From positions 496,001-560,000 of the forward strand of contig NZ_QPIG01000002.1 in the NCBI RefSeq assembly GCF_003337215.1: DNA of 64,000 bases. The letters run 5' to 3'. The DNA is from Oceanihabitans sediminis. GTDB lineage: Bacteria; Bacteroidota; Bacteroidia; Flavobacteriales; Flavobacteriaceae. A program made the translations under genes and the position numbers. The notes under the pieces are model-generated. The model was not told the origin of the DNA and did no database searches. It was given only the letters and a program-made list of their open reading frames with translations. Positions within the stretch are counted from its first letter, which is position 1. Every line of letters starts with the position of its first letter. This document shows positions 43,494 through 54,175 of this stretch, in pieces.

Positions 43494-44016
43494 TATTAAT
43501 TTTATTAAATATGTTAAGGTATTTTATTGTTTCCGATTGAAACAATTCAACATCCTTTAATTCGGTTTTTATAATTAAGTCGTTTATTCTATTATCCGAC
43601 TGTAAAATTCCAATTTTACATTTTGCTTGTGATGCTGCTGTTATATACTTCAACTCCAATATATCTTCTTGATAAAAACTTATTAAAGCATCAAAAGGTT
43701 GGTTTATAAATGCTTGAAGTTCTTCATTCTTTACCTTTCCTTTCCATCCAAAATCTTTAGCGCTGAAAAAAGCTTCAGCAACAGCATTCTTTTTGTTTTT
43801 ATTATTAGATGTAAACGAAATAATCTTCAAATTATTTGGCTTAACATGTAAAGCTTCCGCTAGTTTTTCAAAAGCCTTAAAATCATTCATTTCATCTATA
43901 TGAAGCACAACACCTAGACTTTTAATTTTATCATCATTCAACAAAACCTGCCTAGCATGTAACATAGCCTCCAAGCTTTTTTTAGTAGAATTTTGTTTGA
44001 ATCCTTTTAAAATCAT
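43486..44016 (-). CDS. DUF6913-like protein before dapA
   Basis: This 176-residue cytosolic-looking protein has no signal peptide or membrane span and contains [12 protein letters not shown] and [12 protein letters not shown] segments. It resembles flavobacterial proteins named DUF6913 encoded next to dapA; no function is known. Its stop region overlaps the dapA start, so the two genes form an operon, possibly linking it to cell-wall precursor synthesis. Confidence 0.6.
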   Translation of the reverse strand: MILKGFKQNSTKKSLEAMLHARQVLLNDDKIKSLGVVLHIDEMNDFKAFEKLAEALHVKPNNLKIISFTSNNKNKKNAVAEAFFSAKDFGWKGKVKNEELQAFINQPFDALISFYQEDILELKYITAASQAKCKIGILQSDNRINDLIIKTELKDVELFQSETIKYLNIFNKINNE

Positions 44017-44035
44017 TTATATTTATGCTTTATTA

Positions 44036-44043
44036 CAAAGGTA
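44036..44043 (-). promoter_or_regulatory. -7 promoter element of the DUF6913-dapA unit
   Basis: Minus-strand TACCTTTG ends 19 bases before the ATG at 44016. A second match, TACTTTTG, is at 44045-44052. Confidence 0.5.
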
Positions 44044-44054
44044 ACAAAAGTAGT

Positions 44055-44062
44055 TAGTTTTG
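44055..44062 (+). promoter_or_regulatory. -7 promoter element of the 5'-nucleotidase genes
   Basis: TAGTTTTG fits TAnnTTTG and is followed by the ATGs at 44082 and 44088. It is back to back with the minus-strand elements of the dapA unit. Confidence 0.45.
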
Positions 44063-44087
44063 TTTATTAAACCATACACCAATGCAC

Positions 44088-44849
44088 ATGAATTACAAAC
44101 ATCTTATTGTATTTCTTTTTACAATTCTCCTTTTTAATTGTAAAGAAGAAAAAATGAACCTTGTAAGAATCGAGGGAAAAAAAATAAACATTAACGACAG
44201 TATAGAACTTAATCAAGAAATTGATGATTTTGTAAAACCTTATAGAGAACATGTAAACAAGGATTTAGACAGTGTCATTTCTTACGCCGTAGACACCTAT
44301 TCAAAATCGGATGGAGATTTTAACACAGCTATAGGTAACTTATTTGCAGACGCGGTTTTAGAACAATCTAATATCATCTTCAATAAGCGAACTGGTGAAA
44401 ATTTAGATATGACTTTATTAAACCACGGTGGAATAAGATCGATTATATCTAAAGGGAATATCACTACAAGAACTGCTTTTGAAATTATGCCTTTTGAAAA
44501 TAGCTTAGTAGCCGTAGCAATGAAAGGACAAACGATTCAAGATAGCCTAGTTCGTTATTTAAGTAGAGCAAAACGCGCACACCCAATCGCAGGTTTAAAA
44601 ATAAAATTAGACAAAGATTTTAAAGCTATTGAAGCTACCATAAACAATAAACCTATTGATCCTAATAAAACATACTATGTAGTTACTAATGATTATTTAT
44701 ATCATGGTGGAGACGGAATGTCTTTCTTTCAAACAAATGATAGTTTGTATGATTTAAACTACAAAGTTAGAAATGCTCTTTTAGATCACTTTAAAAAAGT
44801 AGACACTATTAACCCTGTTAGAGACGACAGATTTATTAAATTAAATTAA
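44088..44849 (+). CDS. 5'-nucleotidase C-terminal domain lipoprotein
   Basis: The protein (253 residues from ATG 44088; an in-frame ATG at 44082 would add two residues) has a lipoprotein signal ending in LLFNC. The rest matches the C-terminal substrate-binding domain of UshA-type 5'-nucleotidases: FADAVLEQS, LLNHGGIRS, AFEIMPFENSLV and YLYHGGDGMSFF. This domain normally follows the metallophosphatase domain in one protein. Here the phosphatase half is the next gene, 6 bases downstream, so both halves should form one periplasmic or surface enzyme acting on nucleotides. Confidence 0.88.
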   Translation: MNYKHLIVFLFTILLFNCKEEKMNLVRIEGKKININDSIELNQEIDDFVKPYREHVNKDLDSVISYAVDTYSKSDGDFNTAIGNLFADAVLEQSNIIFNKRTGENLDMTLLNHGGIRSIISKGNITTRTAFEIMPFENSLVAVAMKGQTIQDSLVRYLSRAKRAHPIAGLKIKLDKDFKAIEATINNKPIDPNKTYYVVTNDYLYHGGDGMSFFQTNDSLYDLNYKVRNALLDHFKKVDTINPVRDDRFIKLN

Positions 44850-44855
44850 AAACTT

Positions 44856-45773
44856 ATGAAACGTAGAGAATTTTTACAACAATCAACCGCTGCTACAGCA
44901 TTAGTTACTCTTGGCGGATTAAGTTTACCATCTTTTACAACAGGAAGCAGAGAAACTAAAATAACCATTTTACATACCAACGACGTACATAGTCATATTG
45001 ATGCATTTGGTCCAAACGATGGAAGAAATCCAAATCAAGGTGGAGTTGCTAGGAGAGCTACATTAATACAGAATATTAGAAACGAAAACCCGAATACACT
45101 CTTACTAGACGCTGGAGATATTTTTCAAGGAACCCCATATTTTAACTACTATGGTGGCGAACTGGAATTTAAACTAATGAGTAAACTTAAGTATGATGCC
45201 GCAACGGTTGGAAACCACGATTTTGATAATGGTATAGATGGTTTACTAGCGCAGCTACCACATGCTAAATTCGATTTTCTTTCTGCTAATTACGATTTTT
45301 CAAATACCGTTTTAGACACTTTTGTAAAACCATATAAAGTATTTAAAAAAGACGGAATTAAAATTGGAGTTTTCGGCTTAGGAATTAAGCTAGACGGTTT
45401 AGTGGATAAGAAAATGTATAAGGAAACTAAATATCTGGATCCTGTTGAAATTGCTACAGATATGAGTAGAATACTAAAAGACGAAGAAAAATGCGATTTA
45501 GTGATTTGCTTATCGCATCTTGGTTACCATTACAGAAATGCTCCAAACAAAATAAGCGATTTAAATTTAGCAAAAGCAACTAAAAATATCGATTTAATTA
45601 TAGGAGGACACACACACACATTCTTGCCAAAGCCTACAGTTGCTCAAAACATGGAAGGCAAAAATGTACTTGTAAATCAAGTTGGATGTTTCGGTATTAA
45701 CTTAGGAAAAATAGATTTCTACTTTGATTCTGACAAGAACAAATCTGCAAAAGGAACATCTATTATAGTTTAA
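44856..45773 (+). CDS. 5'-nucleotidase metallophosphatase-domain protein with Tat-like signal
   Basis: The 305-residue protein begins MKRREFLQQS, a twin-arginine signal. The metallophosphatase motifs follow: HTNDVHSH, DAGDIFQGT, GNHDFDNG, CLSHLGYH and GGHTHTF, which bind the two metal ions. It lacks the C-terminal domain of UshA, which is encoded just before it. The pair is therefore a split 5'-nucleotidase with domain order reversed in the genome. The Tat signal suggests folding and metal loading in the cytoplasm before export. A terminator follows. Confidence 0.9.
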   Translation: MKRREFLQQSTAATALVTLGGLSLPSFTTGSRETKITILHTNDVHSHIDAFGPNDGRNPNQGGVARRATLIQNIRNENPNTLLLDAGDIFQGTPYFNYYGGELEFKLMSKLKYDAATVGNHDFDNGIDGLLAQLPHAKFDFLSANYDFSNTVLDTFVKPYKVFKKDGIKIGVFGLGIKLDGLVDKKMYKETKYLDPVEIATDMSRILKDEEKCDLVICLSHLGYHYRNAPNKISDLNLAKATKNIDLIIGGHTHTFLPKPTVAQNMEGKNVLVNQVGCFGINLGKIDFYFDSDKNKSAKGTSIIV

Positions 45774-45805
45774 AAAACTTAGCTAAAAAGAAGTCATAAA
45801 GATCA

Positions 45806-45846
45806 AAAAGGAAGTCTTACTTATGAGGTAAAAAGACTTCCTTTTT
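45806..45846. terminator. Bidirectional terminator between the 5'-nucleotidase and membrane protein genes
   Basis: AAGGAAGTCTT (45808-45818) pairs with AAGACTTCCTT (45833-45843), with A and T runs outside; it lies between and at the edge of two converging genes. Confidence 0.8.
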
Positions 45847-46534
45847 TATTTGCTCTTAAGCTAGTTTTAAAACGTGTTTGAATAAAAAGTAAGGAAAAGG
45901 AAATCACATTTAAAGCTATCGCTAAATATTTTAATGTATCTAATTCTAGAACAAAATAGTATCCTATTAGCAGTATTTCAGAAAAGATGATCCCTATACA
46001 ACCTAGAAATAAGAACAATGATTTACGGTTAGACTTTTCCAGAAACAGTAAAAAGGAAAATGATAAAAGCAACAATAAAACGAAGTTATAAGCATATTCC
46101 ATAGTTTTTACCCAAACAACATAATCTGTTGCATACATAAACTCTTCTATTAGTCCGTACAAAACTATAAACAGATATGCATCCAATATAAACAAAACAA
46201 TTATTTGCAGTAAAAAATTCTTATAAAGTCTTTTAAAATCTATCGCCCTAATAATAATGGCCAATAAAAACACATTTGAGAGCAAGTATAAGGAGTTACA
46301 AACAAAATATAAGGTTGTTGAATCATTATTTGTATCCGACAAGTGTAGAATATCTGCTACAGAGTAACTGACTAAAAACAGAACAAAGAGTAAAGATTTG
46401 TTTTTGGAAACTAATAAATATATGATAGTTATAAGAGGTACAAAAAGCAGTTCAACCCTTGGCAGAACTGATAATTCAATCATTTCTAAAAGAGTTAGAG
46501 TATTAAGCGCAGAACTTAAAAAGCTAGCTAGCAT
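45821..46534 (-). CDS. Multi-span membrane protein of unknown function
   Basis: The 237-residue protein is almost entirely hydrophobic, with about seven or eight spans and short loops, a charged KSNRKS loop, and a basic C-terminus. The general shape recalls YhhN/lysoplasmalogenase-like proteins, but no motif is convincing, so no function is given. Its 3' end overlaps the terminator stem. Upstream it has a TATATTTG element and, 43 bases further, two motifs 20 bp apart like those of the T9SS genes. Confidence 0.6.
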   Translation of the reverse strand: MLASFLSSALNTLTLLEMIELSVLPRVELLFVPLITIIYLLVSKNKSLLFVLFLVSYSVADILHLSDTNNDSTTLYFVCNSLYLLSNVFLLAIIIRAIDFKRLYKNFLLQIIVLFILDAYLFIVLYGLIEEFMYATDYVVWVKTMEYAYNFVLLLLLSFSFLLFLEKSNRKSLFLFLGCIGIIFSEILLIGYYFVLELDTLKYLAIALNVISFSLLFIQTRFKTSLRANKKGSLFTS

Positions 46535-46571
46535 ATAGTTATTAAATCACTTTTAATAGATTAATAGCGTT

Positions 46572-46649
46572 CAAATATAACAAAAAAAAATGCAATTAAT
46601 CTATTTAATCGTACACTTTACCGATGCAACACTAACTTCGTCGGTAAAA
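46572..46649 (-). promoter_or_regulatory. Promoter and candidate operator of the membrane protein gene
   Basis: Minus-strand TATATTTG (46572-46579) lies 38 bases before the ATG. Upstream, TTTACCGATG (46617-46626) and TCGGTAAA (46641-46648) form an inverted repeat; read as direct repeats, CGATGCAA (46622) and CGGTAAAA (46642) are 20 bp apart. The TTTACCGATG core also occurs before T9SS gene 3 (36502-36511). Confidence 0.45.
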
Positions 46650-46684
46650 AACACTCTTTATCCTATAAAAAAGTAAGATATAAA

Positions 46685-48682
<1,998 letters not shown>

Positions 48683-49558
48683 TTATTTCTTAATTCCTTT
48701 TAACATTCTATCTTTTCTAAAAAAGTCTTGTTTCAGCTCTATATTTCTGAAATTATTTTCCTCTAATAAAGCAATCATTTCTTTCCCAAGATACTCGTTT
48801 ATTTCAAAATATAATTCGCCACTAGACTGCAACTTTCTATCTGCAAATTTGCTAATTGCCTTATAAAATAACAACGGATTCTCATCTCCTACAAACAAAG
48901 CTAAATGTGGTTCGTTATTTAACACATTTGGCTTCATTTGCTGCTTTTCTAGTTCTCGCACATACGGCGGATTTGAAACTATTATATCAAATTCTAACGC
49001 TGAAAATTTTACATCCCAGGATTCTTTATCTAAAATATCTGTTTCTATAAAAGCGACTTCTACATTGTTTAAAGCTGCGTTTTCTTTTGCTTTTTCTATC
49101 GCTTCCGCAGAAACATCTACAGCATAAACCTTTGCGTTTGGTAAGTTTTTAGCTAATGTAATTGCTATACAACCTGTTCCCGTACCTATATCAAGTATAG
49201 AAAAAGACCTATCCTTTTCAATTTTTTCTTTCGTATTTTCAATGATAAGATTTACCAACTCTTCTGTCTCTGGACGTGGTATTAAAGTATTTTCATTTAC
49301 TTTAAATGGAAGTCCGTAAAACTCTGTTTCACCAATAATATACTGTATAGGCTCTTGGTCTTTTAATCTTGTTAGAGCTTTAAGAATAGTATCTACTTCC
49401 GACTTTGTAATTGATTTTTCGGGATCTAATGCCAATTTAAGTCTATTGAAATCGAATAGTTCTTCAATTAGTAAATAGAAAAAACTCCGCACTTCATCTT
49501 TTCCATAAATAGCATCTAACTCCTTATGAAACCTTTCTTTTATTTCTTTTAACTTCAT
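48683..49558 (-). CDS. prmC: Release factor glutamine methyltransferase
   Basis: The 291-residue protein has the N-terminal helical domain, the SAM motif LDIGTGTGCIAI near 120 and the catalytic NPPYV near 190. PrmC methylates the glutamine of the GGQ motif in RF1 and RF2. It is followed without spacer by ligA on the minus strand. Confidence 0.95.
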   Translation of the reverse strand: MKLKEIKERFHKELDAIYGKDEVRSFFYLLIEELFDFNRLKLALDPEKSITKSEVDTILKALTRLKDQEPIQYIIGETEFYGLPFKVNENTLIPRPETEELVNLIIENTKEKIEKDRSFSILDIGTGTGCIAITLAKNLPNAKVYAVDVSAEAIEKAKENAALNNVEVAFIETDILDKESWDVKFSALEFDIIVSNPPYVRELEKQQMKPNVLNNEPHLALFVGDENPLLFYKAISKFADRKLQSSGELYFEINEYLGKEMIALLEENNFRNIELKQDFFRKDRMLKGIKK

Positions 49559-49618
49559 TAAATATAGTATTTCACAAAGGTTTTATGATTAAAAAAATGT
49601 GTGTTCGTAAATAGATTA

Positions 49619-50107
49619 TTACAATTTTTTAAGCATCCAAACTCCGCAAGAAGAATGTCCTGTATCCCCTAAAGGAGCATCTAGATGGTTAAACCCGAAG
49701 GTTTCATAAATATGAATTGCTGCTTTAAGTTGCGGTGCAGACTCTAAATAAATTTGTTTAAAACCTAAGTCTTTTGCTGTTTCAATACATTTTTTAAATA
49801 GTAATTTCCCTAAACCTTTTCCTCGTAATGCAGGAGAAAAGTACATTTTTTGAATCTCGCAAACGTCAGCATCAAAATCCTTTAAAGGCTTTACTCCGCC
49901 ACCTCCACAAACTTTTTCGTCTAATTCTATCACAAAATAAACTTCCTTTTCATCTTGATAGGACTCAAACATTTGTGTGGTTTCAATGTCTTCATAAGCA
50001 GTACCCACCAAAGGAATTCCAAACTCATGAAAACAAGCTCTAATAGCAGCTTCTATCTGCGCATTATCTTTTTGCTGAATTTCTCTTATAATGATATTAT
50101 TAGTCAC
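49619..50107 (-). CDS. GNAT family N-acetyltransferase
   Basis: The 162-residue protein has the GNAT acetyl-CoA motif with RGKGLGKLLFKKCIETA (about 95-111), preceded by a strand with EIQKMYFSPALRG and followed by IYLESAPQLKAAIHIYETFGF. It moves an acetyl group to an unknown amine. It is divergent from the LEA-like lipoprotein gene. Confidence 0.88.
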   Translation of the reverse strand: MTNNIIIREIQQKDNAQIEAAIRACFHEFGIPLVGTAYEDIETTQMFESYQDEKEVYFVIELDEKVCGGGGVKPLKDFDADVCEIQKMYFSPALRGKGLGKLLFKKCIETAKDLGFKQIYLESAPQLKAAIHIYETFGFNHLDAPLGDTGHSSCGVWMLKKL

Positions 50108-50117
50108 TTATAAATAT

Positions 50118-50125
50118 TATTTTTG
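50118..50125 (+). promoter_or_regulatory. -7 promoter element before the LEA-like lipoprotein gene
   Basis: TATTTTTG fits TAnnTTTG, 36 bases before the ATG at 50162. Confidence 0.5.
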
Positions 50126-50161
50126 CGTAGGTGAAGATACGTTAAATCTCAAAATTTTAAT

Positions 50162-50617
50162 ATGAAGAAACTTATAATTTTATTAACAGTAGCGCTTAGT
50201 TTCGCAAGTTGTTCTATAAAAGAAAAACCTGAATTTTTGAGAGTTGACAATATAAAGGTAGACGATTCTAATTCTAAATACATTACCCTTACTGCCGACG
50301 CCTATTTTCTAAACAAAAATGACATAAGTGGTGAGTTAAAAACAGACGAAATAAAGGTGTTTGTTAACAACAACCAGATGGCTACAGTTACTACCGAGAG
50401 TTTTAAAGTACCTGCGAAAAAAGAATTCTCTATACCACTTTCTGCAAATGTACCTACAGATAGTCTTTTGAGTAATAAAAATTTAAGCGGATTATTAGGT
50501 AGTTTGCTTACTCAAAAAATGACAGTACAGTATAAAGGACAAATAAAATATAAGGTTTTTGGGTTCTCACACACTTATGATGTAGACAAAACCGAAGACA
50601 TAAAAATTAAATTCTAA
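50162..50617 (+). CDS. LEA/WHy-like lipoprotein
   Basis: This 151-residue protein has a lipoprotein signal (SFASC, Cys about residue 18). The body is a single beta-sandwich resembling LEA type 2/WHy domains: YITLTADAYFLNKNDISGELK and a later QYKGQIKYKVFG. Such proteins are envelope-bound and may help in stress tolerance; the function is not established. The ribD frame is open across its 3' end, so the two genes are close or overlapping. Confidence 0.7.
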   Translation: MKKLIILLTVALSFASCSIKEKPEFLRVDNIKVDDSNSKYITLTADAYFLNKNDISGELKTDEIKVFVNNNQMATVTTESFKVPAKKEFSIPLSANVPTDSLLSNKNLSGLLGSLLTQKMTVQYKGQIKYKVFGFSHTYDVDKTEDIKIKF

Positions 50618-50628
50618 ATCCACTAAAT

Positions 50629-51609
50629 ATTACACACGAAGATTACATAAAACGCTGCATACAAATTGCCAAACTTGGACTAGGAACAACTAGACCAAAC
50701 CCAACGGTAGGTGCTGTAATTGTTTATAACAACACGATTATTGGTGAAGGATTTACAGACCCTTACGGTGGTAATCACGCAGAGGTAAACGCTATTCGCG
50801 CTGTAAAAAACAAAGAGCTTTTAAAAGAAGCTACTCTGTATGTGACTTTAGAACCTTGCAGCCATTTTGGAAAAACCCCACCTTGCAGTGATTTAATTAT
50901 AAAGAATAAAATTCCTAATATTGTTATAGGTTGTGTAGATGACAATCCAGAAGTTGCCGGCAAAGGAATTAAAAAACTTCGTGATGCTGGGCATCAAGTT
51001 ACAGTTGGTGTTCTTGAAGCTGCTTGCAAAAAACATCATAAGCGCTTTTTTACATTTCATAATAAAAAAAGACCATACATTATATTGAAATGGGTAGAAA
51101 CCGAAGATGGATTTATTGCCCCTAAAACAAAAAATGAAAACAAACCTGTTTGGATTACCAATGAAATTTCTAGACAACTAGTTCATAAATGGCGTGACGA
51201 AGAACATGCTATACTTGTTGGCACCAATACAGTTATTCAGGACAATCCGAGTTTAACAGTTAGAGATTATACAGGAAACAATCCTATTCGGGTGGTTTTA
51301 GATAAAGAAAATAGCCTAGACAAAAACTATGCTGTTTTTAATGAAGCTGCGGAAACCATTATTCTTAAGGAGCATACAGCTAAAGATATTTGCGACTCCT
51401 TATTTAGTCGTCAAATTCAATCTATCATTATTGAAGGCGGATCTAAAACGCTACAAATGTTTATAGATGAAAATCTTTGGGATGAAGCTAGAGTTTTCTA
51501 CGGAAAAACACTATTTAACGAAGGAATAAAAGCTCCCGTTTTCTCAGGCAAACTTCATGCAACAGAAAAAATACTAGAGGACACTCTTGAAGTATTTACT
51601 AAGGAATAA
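50629..51609 (+). CDS. ribD: Bifunctional riboflavin biosynthesis protein RibD, start codon non-canonical
   Basis: The deaminase domain has GGNHAEVNAI and EPCSHFGKTPPC (zinc ligands), and the reductase domain has KTLQMF and related segments. RibD carries out the deamination and reduction steps of riboflavin synthesis. The first GTG in frame (50842) lies after the first zinc ligand and would cut the enzyme. Upstream the frame is open back to a TAA at 50608 with no ATG, GTG or TTG. The codons read ATT at 50629, then THEDYIKRCIQIAK, which matches the family N-terminus, giving 326 residues. An ATT at 50611 is an alternative. This is the second gene in the window with this problem. Confidence 0.88.
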   Translation: MTHEDYIKRCIQIAKLGLGTTRPNPTVGAVIVYNNTIIGEGFTDPYGGNHAEVNAIRAVKNKELLKEATLYVTLEPCSHFGKTPPCSDLIIKNKIPNIVIGCVDDNPEVAGKGIKKLRDAGHQVTVGVLEAACKKHHKRFFTFHNKKRPYIILKWVETEDGFIAPKTKNENKPVWITNEISRQLVHKWRDEEHAILVGTNTVIQDNPSLTVRDYTGNNPIRVVLDKENSLDKNYAVFNEAAETIILKEHTAKDICDSLFSRQIQSIIIEGGSKTLQMFIDENLWDEARVFYGKTLFNEGIKAPVFSGKLHATEKILEDTLEVFTKE

Positions 51610-51656
51610 AAAACATATAATTCCTGTAAAAGGAGTTTTATAACACTAAAAATCAA

Positions 51657-51676
51657 GTTTCAAATTTTATTGAAAC
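51657..51676 (+). repeat. Inverted repeat before the HAD gene
   Basis: GTTTCAA (51657-51663) and TTGAAAC (51670-51676) form a perfect 7-bp stem with a 6-base loop, ending 10 bases before the ATG at 51687. It may be a leader structure or operator. Confidence 0.4.
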
Positions 51677-51686
51677 AACTTAAAAT

Positions 51687-52298
51687 ATGATTAAAACACT
51701 AATATTTGATTTCGGAGACGTTTTTATAAATCTAGATAAAGCTGGAGCCATGCAAAATGCTTTAGATTTATTTGAAGAAAAAGAGCTTCCGGAAGAACTT
51801 GTTGCAATTAACACCTTATACGAACAAGGCTTGCTTGAAACCGAAGAATTTGTATCGTTTTACAAAGAAAATTTTCCAAAGTTAAGCGAAGAAGAAATCA
51901 TAGATGCTTGGAATTATATTCTAAAAGACTTTCCTACATACAGATTGGAGTTTATTCAGAAACTAGCTTCAGAAAAAAAACACAAACTTATTTTATTAAG
52001 TAATACCAATGAGCTTCATATAAATTGGATTAAAGAAAAAGTTTCGTTTTACGAAGATTTCAAAAAATGCTTTGATGCTTTCTACCTTTCGCATGAAATT
52101 CAATTACGAAAACCAAACAGTAATATTTACGAATTCGTTTTAAACGAAAACAACATAAAACCGGAAGAGTCATTGTTTATCGACGATACAAAAGAAAACA
52201 CAGAAGCCGCAAGAGAACTGGGAATTCACGTTTGGAATATTGATGAAACCAAAGAGGATGTCATACATCTTTTCAACATTAAAAAAGAGTTATTTTGA
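51687..52298 (+). CDS. HAD family phosphatase
   Basis: The 203-residue protein has the HAD motifs: FDFGDV near residue 6-11 (nucleophile D), LLSNTNE with the Ser/Thr, the lysine in LRKPNSNIY, and FIDDTKEN. The helical cap is of the C1, YihX-like type. It likely removes a phosphate from a sugar or nucleotide; the substrate is unknown. The EamA transporter gene overlaps its stop by four bases. Confidence 0.88.
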   Translation: MIKTLIFDFGDVFINLDKAGAMQNALDLFEEKELPEELVAINTLYEQGLLETEEFVSFYKENFPKLSEEEIIDAWNYILKDFPTYRLEFIQKLASEKKHKLILLSNTNELHINWIKEKVSFYEDFKKCFDAFYLSHEIQLRKPNSNIYEFVLNENNIKPEESLFIDDTKENTEAARELGIHVWNIDETKEDVIHLFNIKKELF

Positions 52299-53158
52299 TA
52301 TACCTTTTACTAAGCATACTAGCTTCTACCTGTATATTTATAATTTTCAAGCAACTTGGAAAGTATAAAATTAACACCATACAAGCCATTGTAGCAAATT
52401 ACTTCACTGCTTGTTTAACTGGTATACTAGCCTATTCCGAAACTATAAATGTTACTAAAATTGTAAGTGAAGATTGGTTTTGGGGAGCTATATTCTTAGG
52501 TTTTCTTTTTATTACAATTTTTAACGTTATGGCTTTAACAGCACAACGTAACGGACTTTCTGTTACTGCAGTTGCAGGAAAAATGAGTGTTGTAATTCCT
52601 ATACTTTTTGGATTATATGCCTATCAAGAAAGTTTAGGCTGGCAAAAAGGAATTGGTATTATTTTGGCTTTAGTTGCGGTGTATCTAACTTCGGTGAAAA
52701 CACAAACAAACAAAGTAAATTTAAAAAGTTTATGGCTTCCAATTATCTTATTTTTAGGTTCAGGAACCATAGACACAACTATTAAATACGTAGAATCCTC
52801 TTATGTTTCACAAAATGATGTTCCGGTATTTTCGGCAACTATATTTTGTTTTGCAGGAATTATAGGCGTAGGAACCTTAATTGTACAAGCTATAAAAGGA
52901 ACTTTTAAATTTGACTACCGAAGTATTTTTGGAGGAATCCTTTTAGGAGTTGTAAATTACTACTCCATATATATGTTACTAAAAGCGCTACAATATGAAG
53001 GTGTTGAAAGTTCTACTATATTTACCGTAAACAATGTGGCCATAGTGATGCTTTCTACAATAATTGGACTAATTGTATTTAAAGAAAAATTAGAAAAGAA
53101 GAACTGGATAGGAATTCTACTTGCAATAATTTCTATTGTATTAGTTACTTTAGCATAA
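52295..53158 (+). CDS. EamA/DMT family transporter
   Basis: The 287-residue protein has about ten spans in two repeats, as in EamA transporters, which export metabolites. It starts at TTG (the codon overlaps the preceding TGA), giving MIYLLLSILA. The YigZ gene begins right after its TAA, so HAD, transporter and YigZ genes are translated in a chain. Confidence 0.85.
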   Translation: MIYLLLSILASTCIFIIFKQLGKYKINTIQAIVANYFTACLTGILAYSETINVTKIVSEDWFWGAIFLGFLFITIFNVMALTAQRNGLSVTAVAGKMSVVIPILFGLYAYQESLGWQKGIGIILALVAVYLTSVKTQTNKVNLKSLWLPIILFLGSGTIDTTIKYVESSYVSQNDVPVFSATIFCFAGIIGVGTLIVQAIKGTFKFDYRSIFGGILLGVVNYYSIYMLLKALQYEGVESSTIFTVNNVAIVMLSTIIGLIVFKEKLEKKNWIGILLAIISIVLVTLA

Positions 53159-53773
53159 ATGGAAGAAAAAGACACCTATAAAACAATTACAAAACCTTCG
53201 GAAGAAGTTCTATTTAAAGACAGGAATTCTAAATTCTTAGGCTATGCCTTTCCTGTTACTACAGAAGAAGAGGTCAAAGAGCATCTAGAAGAATTAAAAA
53301 AACAACACCATACAGCAGGACATTTTTGCTATGCATACCAATTTGGTACAGATGAAAAAAACCTGACTTACAGGGCAAATGATGACGGCGAACCTAACAA
53401 TAGCGCCGGAATGCCTATTTACGGACAAATACAATCTTTTGAATTTACCAACATTCTTATTATAGTACTACGTTATTATGGCGGAGTAAAACTTGGCGTT
53501 GGAGGATTAATAAACGCATACCGAACCACAGCTCAGTTAGCTTTAGAAGCTTCAAAAATTGTTAAGAAGACTATTAACATAGAATATTGCATCTCTTTTG
53601 AATACAAAAACATGAATAAAGTGATGCGTATTATAAAAGAGAAGAATTTGAATGTAACGAATCAGATTCTAGAATTAGATTGTAAAGTTTTTATTTCTGT
53701 TAGAAAAAGTAAATCTCAAGAAATATTTGAAACTTTTGATAATCTATTTGAGATTAAAATTATAGAAGTTTAA
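53159..53773 (+). CDS. YigZ/IMPACT family protein
   Basis: The 204-residue protein has the UPF0029 N-terminal domain (DRNSKFLGYAF, GEPNNSAGMPI and RYYGGVKLGVGGL). YigZ/IMPACT relatives may be linked to ribosome or kinase control, but bacterial function is not established. The ATG directly follows the preceding stop. It converges with the thioesterase gene with three bases between stops. Confidence 0.85.
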   Translation: MEEKDTYKTITKPSEEVLFKDRNSKFLGYAFPVTTEEEVKEHLEELKKQHHTAGHFCYAYQFGTDEKNLTYRANDDGEPNNSAGMPIYGQIQSFEFTNILIIVLRYYGGVKLGVGGLINAYRTTAQLALEASKIVKKTINIEYCISFEYKNMNKVMRIIKEKNLNVTNQILELDCKVFISVRKSKSQEIFETFDNLFEIKIIEV

Positions 53774-53776
53774 AAA

Positions 53777-54175
53777 CTACTTTTCTAATTTTTCTAAGAT
53801 ATAATCTGGACATCGCATTGGGCGTTTTGTTTGCATGTTAATAAATGCCAAAACAGTATTCGCTTCTACTAAAAGTTCACCCGCCTGATTAGTAATCTCA
53901 TAATCAAATTCTATCTTTACAGAAGGTGTTTTTGTGAGTTTCGTTTTCACCCTAATCACCTCATCATAATGCGCAGATTTTTTAAAATTTAAAGACATAG
54001 AAATCACCGGCAACATAACGCCGTCCTTCTCCATCTGGCTGTATGAAATCCCAGATGATCTTAACCACTCTGTTCTACCCATTTCTAAGTATAATGCGTA
54101 ATTTCCGTGATGTACTACTCCCATTTGATCGGTTTCACCGTATCTAATTCTTATTAAAATTTCATTGTCTTGCAT
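53777..54175 (-). CDS. YbgC-type acyl-CoA thioesterase
   Basis: This 132-residue hot-dog-fold protein has RYGETDQMGVVHHGNYALYLEMGRTEWL, in which the aspartate of TDQMG is catalytic. It should hydrolyse short to medium acyl-CoA. It is transcribed alone on the minus strand, divergent from dnaA. Confidence 0.9.
   Translation of the reverse strand: MQDNEILIRIRYGETDQMGVVHHGNYALYLEMGRTEWLRSSGISYSQMEKDGVMLPVISMSLNFKKSAHYDEVIRVKTKLTKTPSVKIEFDYEITNQAGELLVEANTVLAFINMQTKRPMRCPDYILEKLEK

Noticed and set aside
51612-51645. Possible terminator after ribD (TTCCT...AGGAG)
   Set aside because: The stem is only about 5 bp with mismatches; it is too weak to call.
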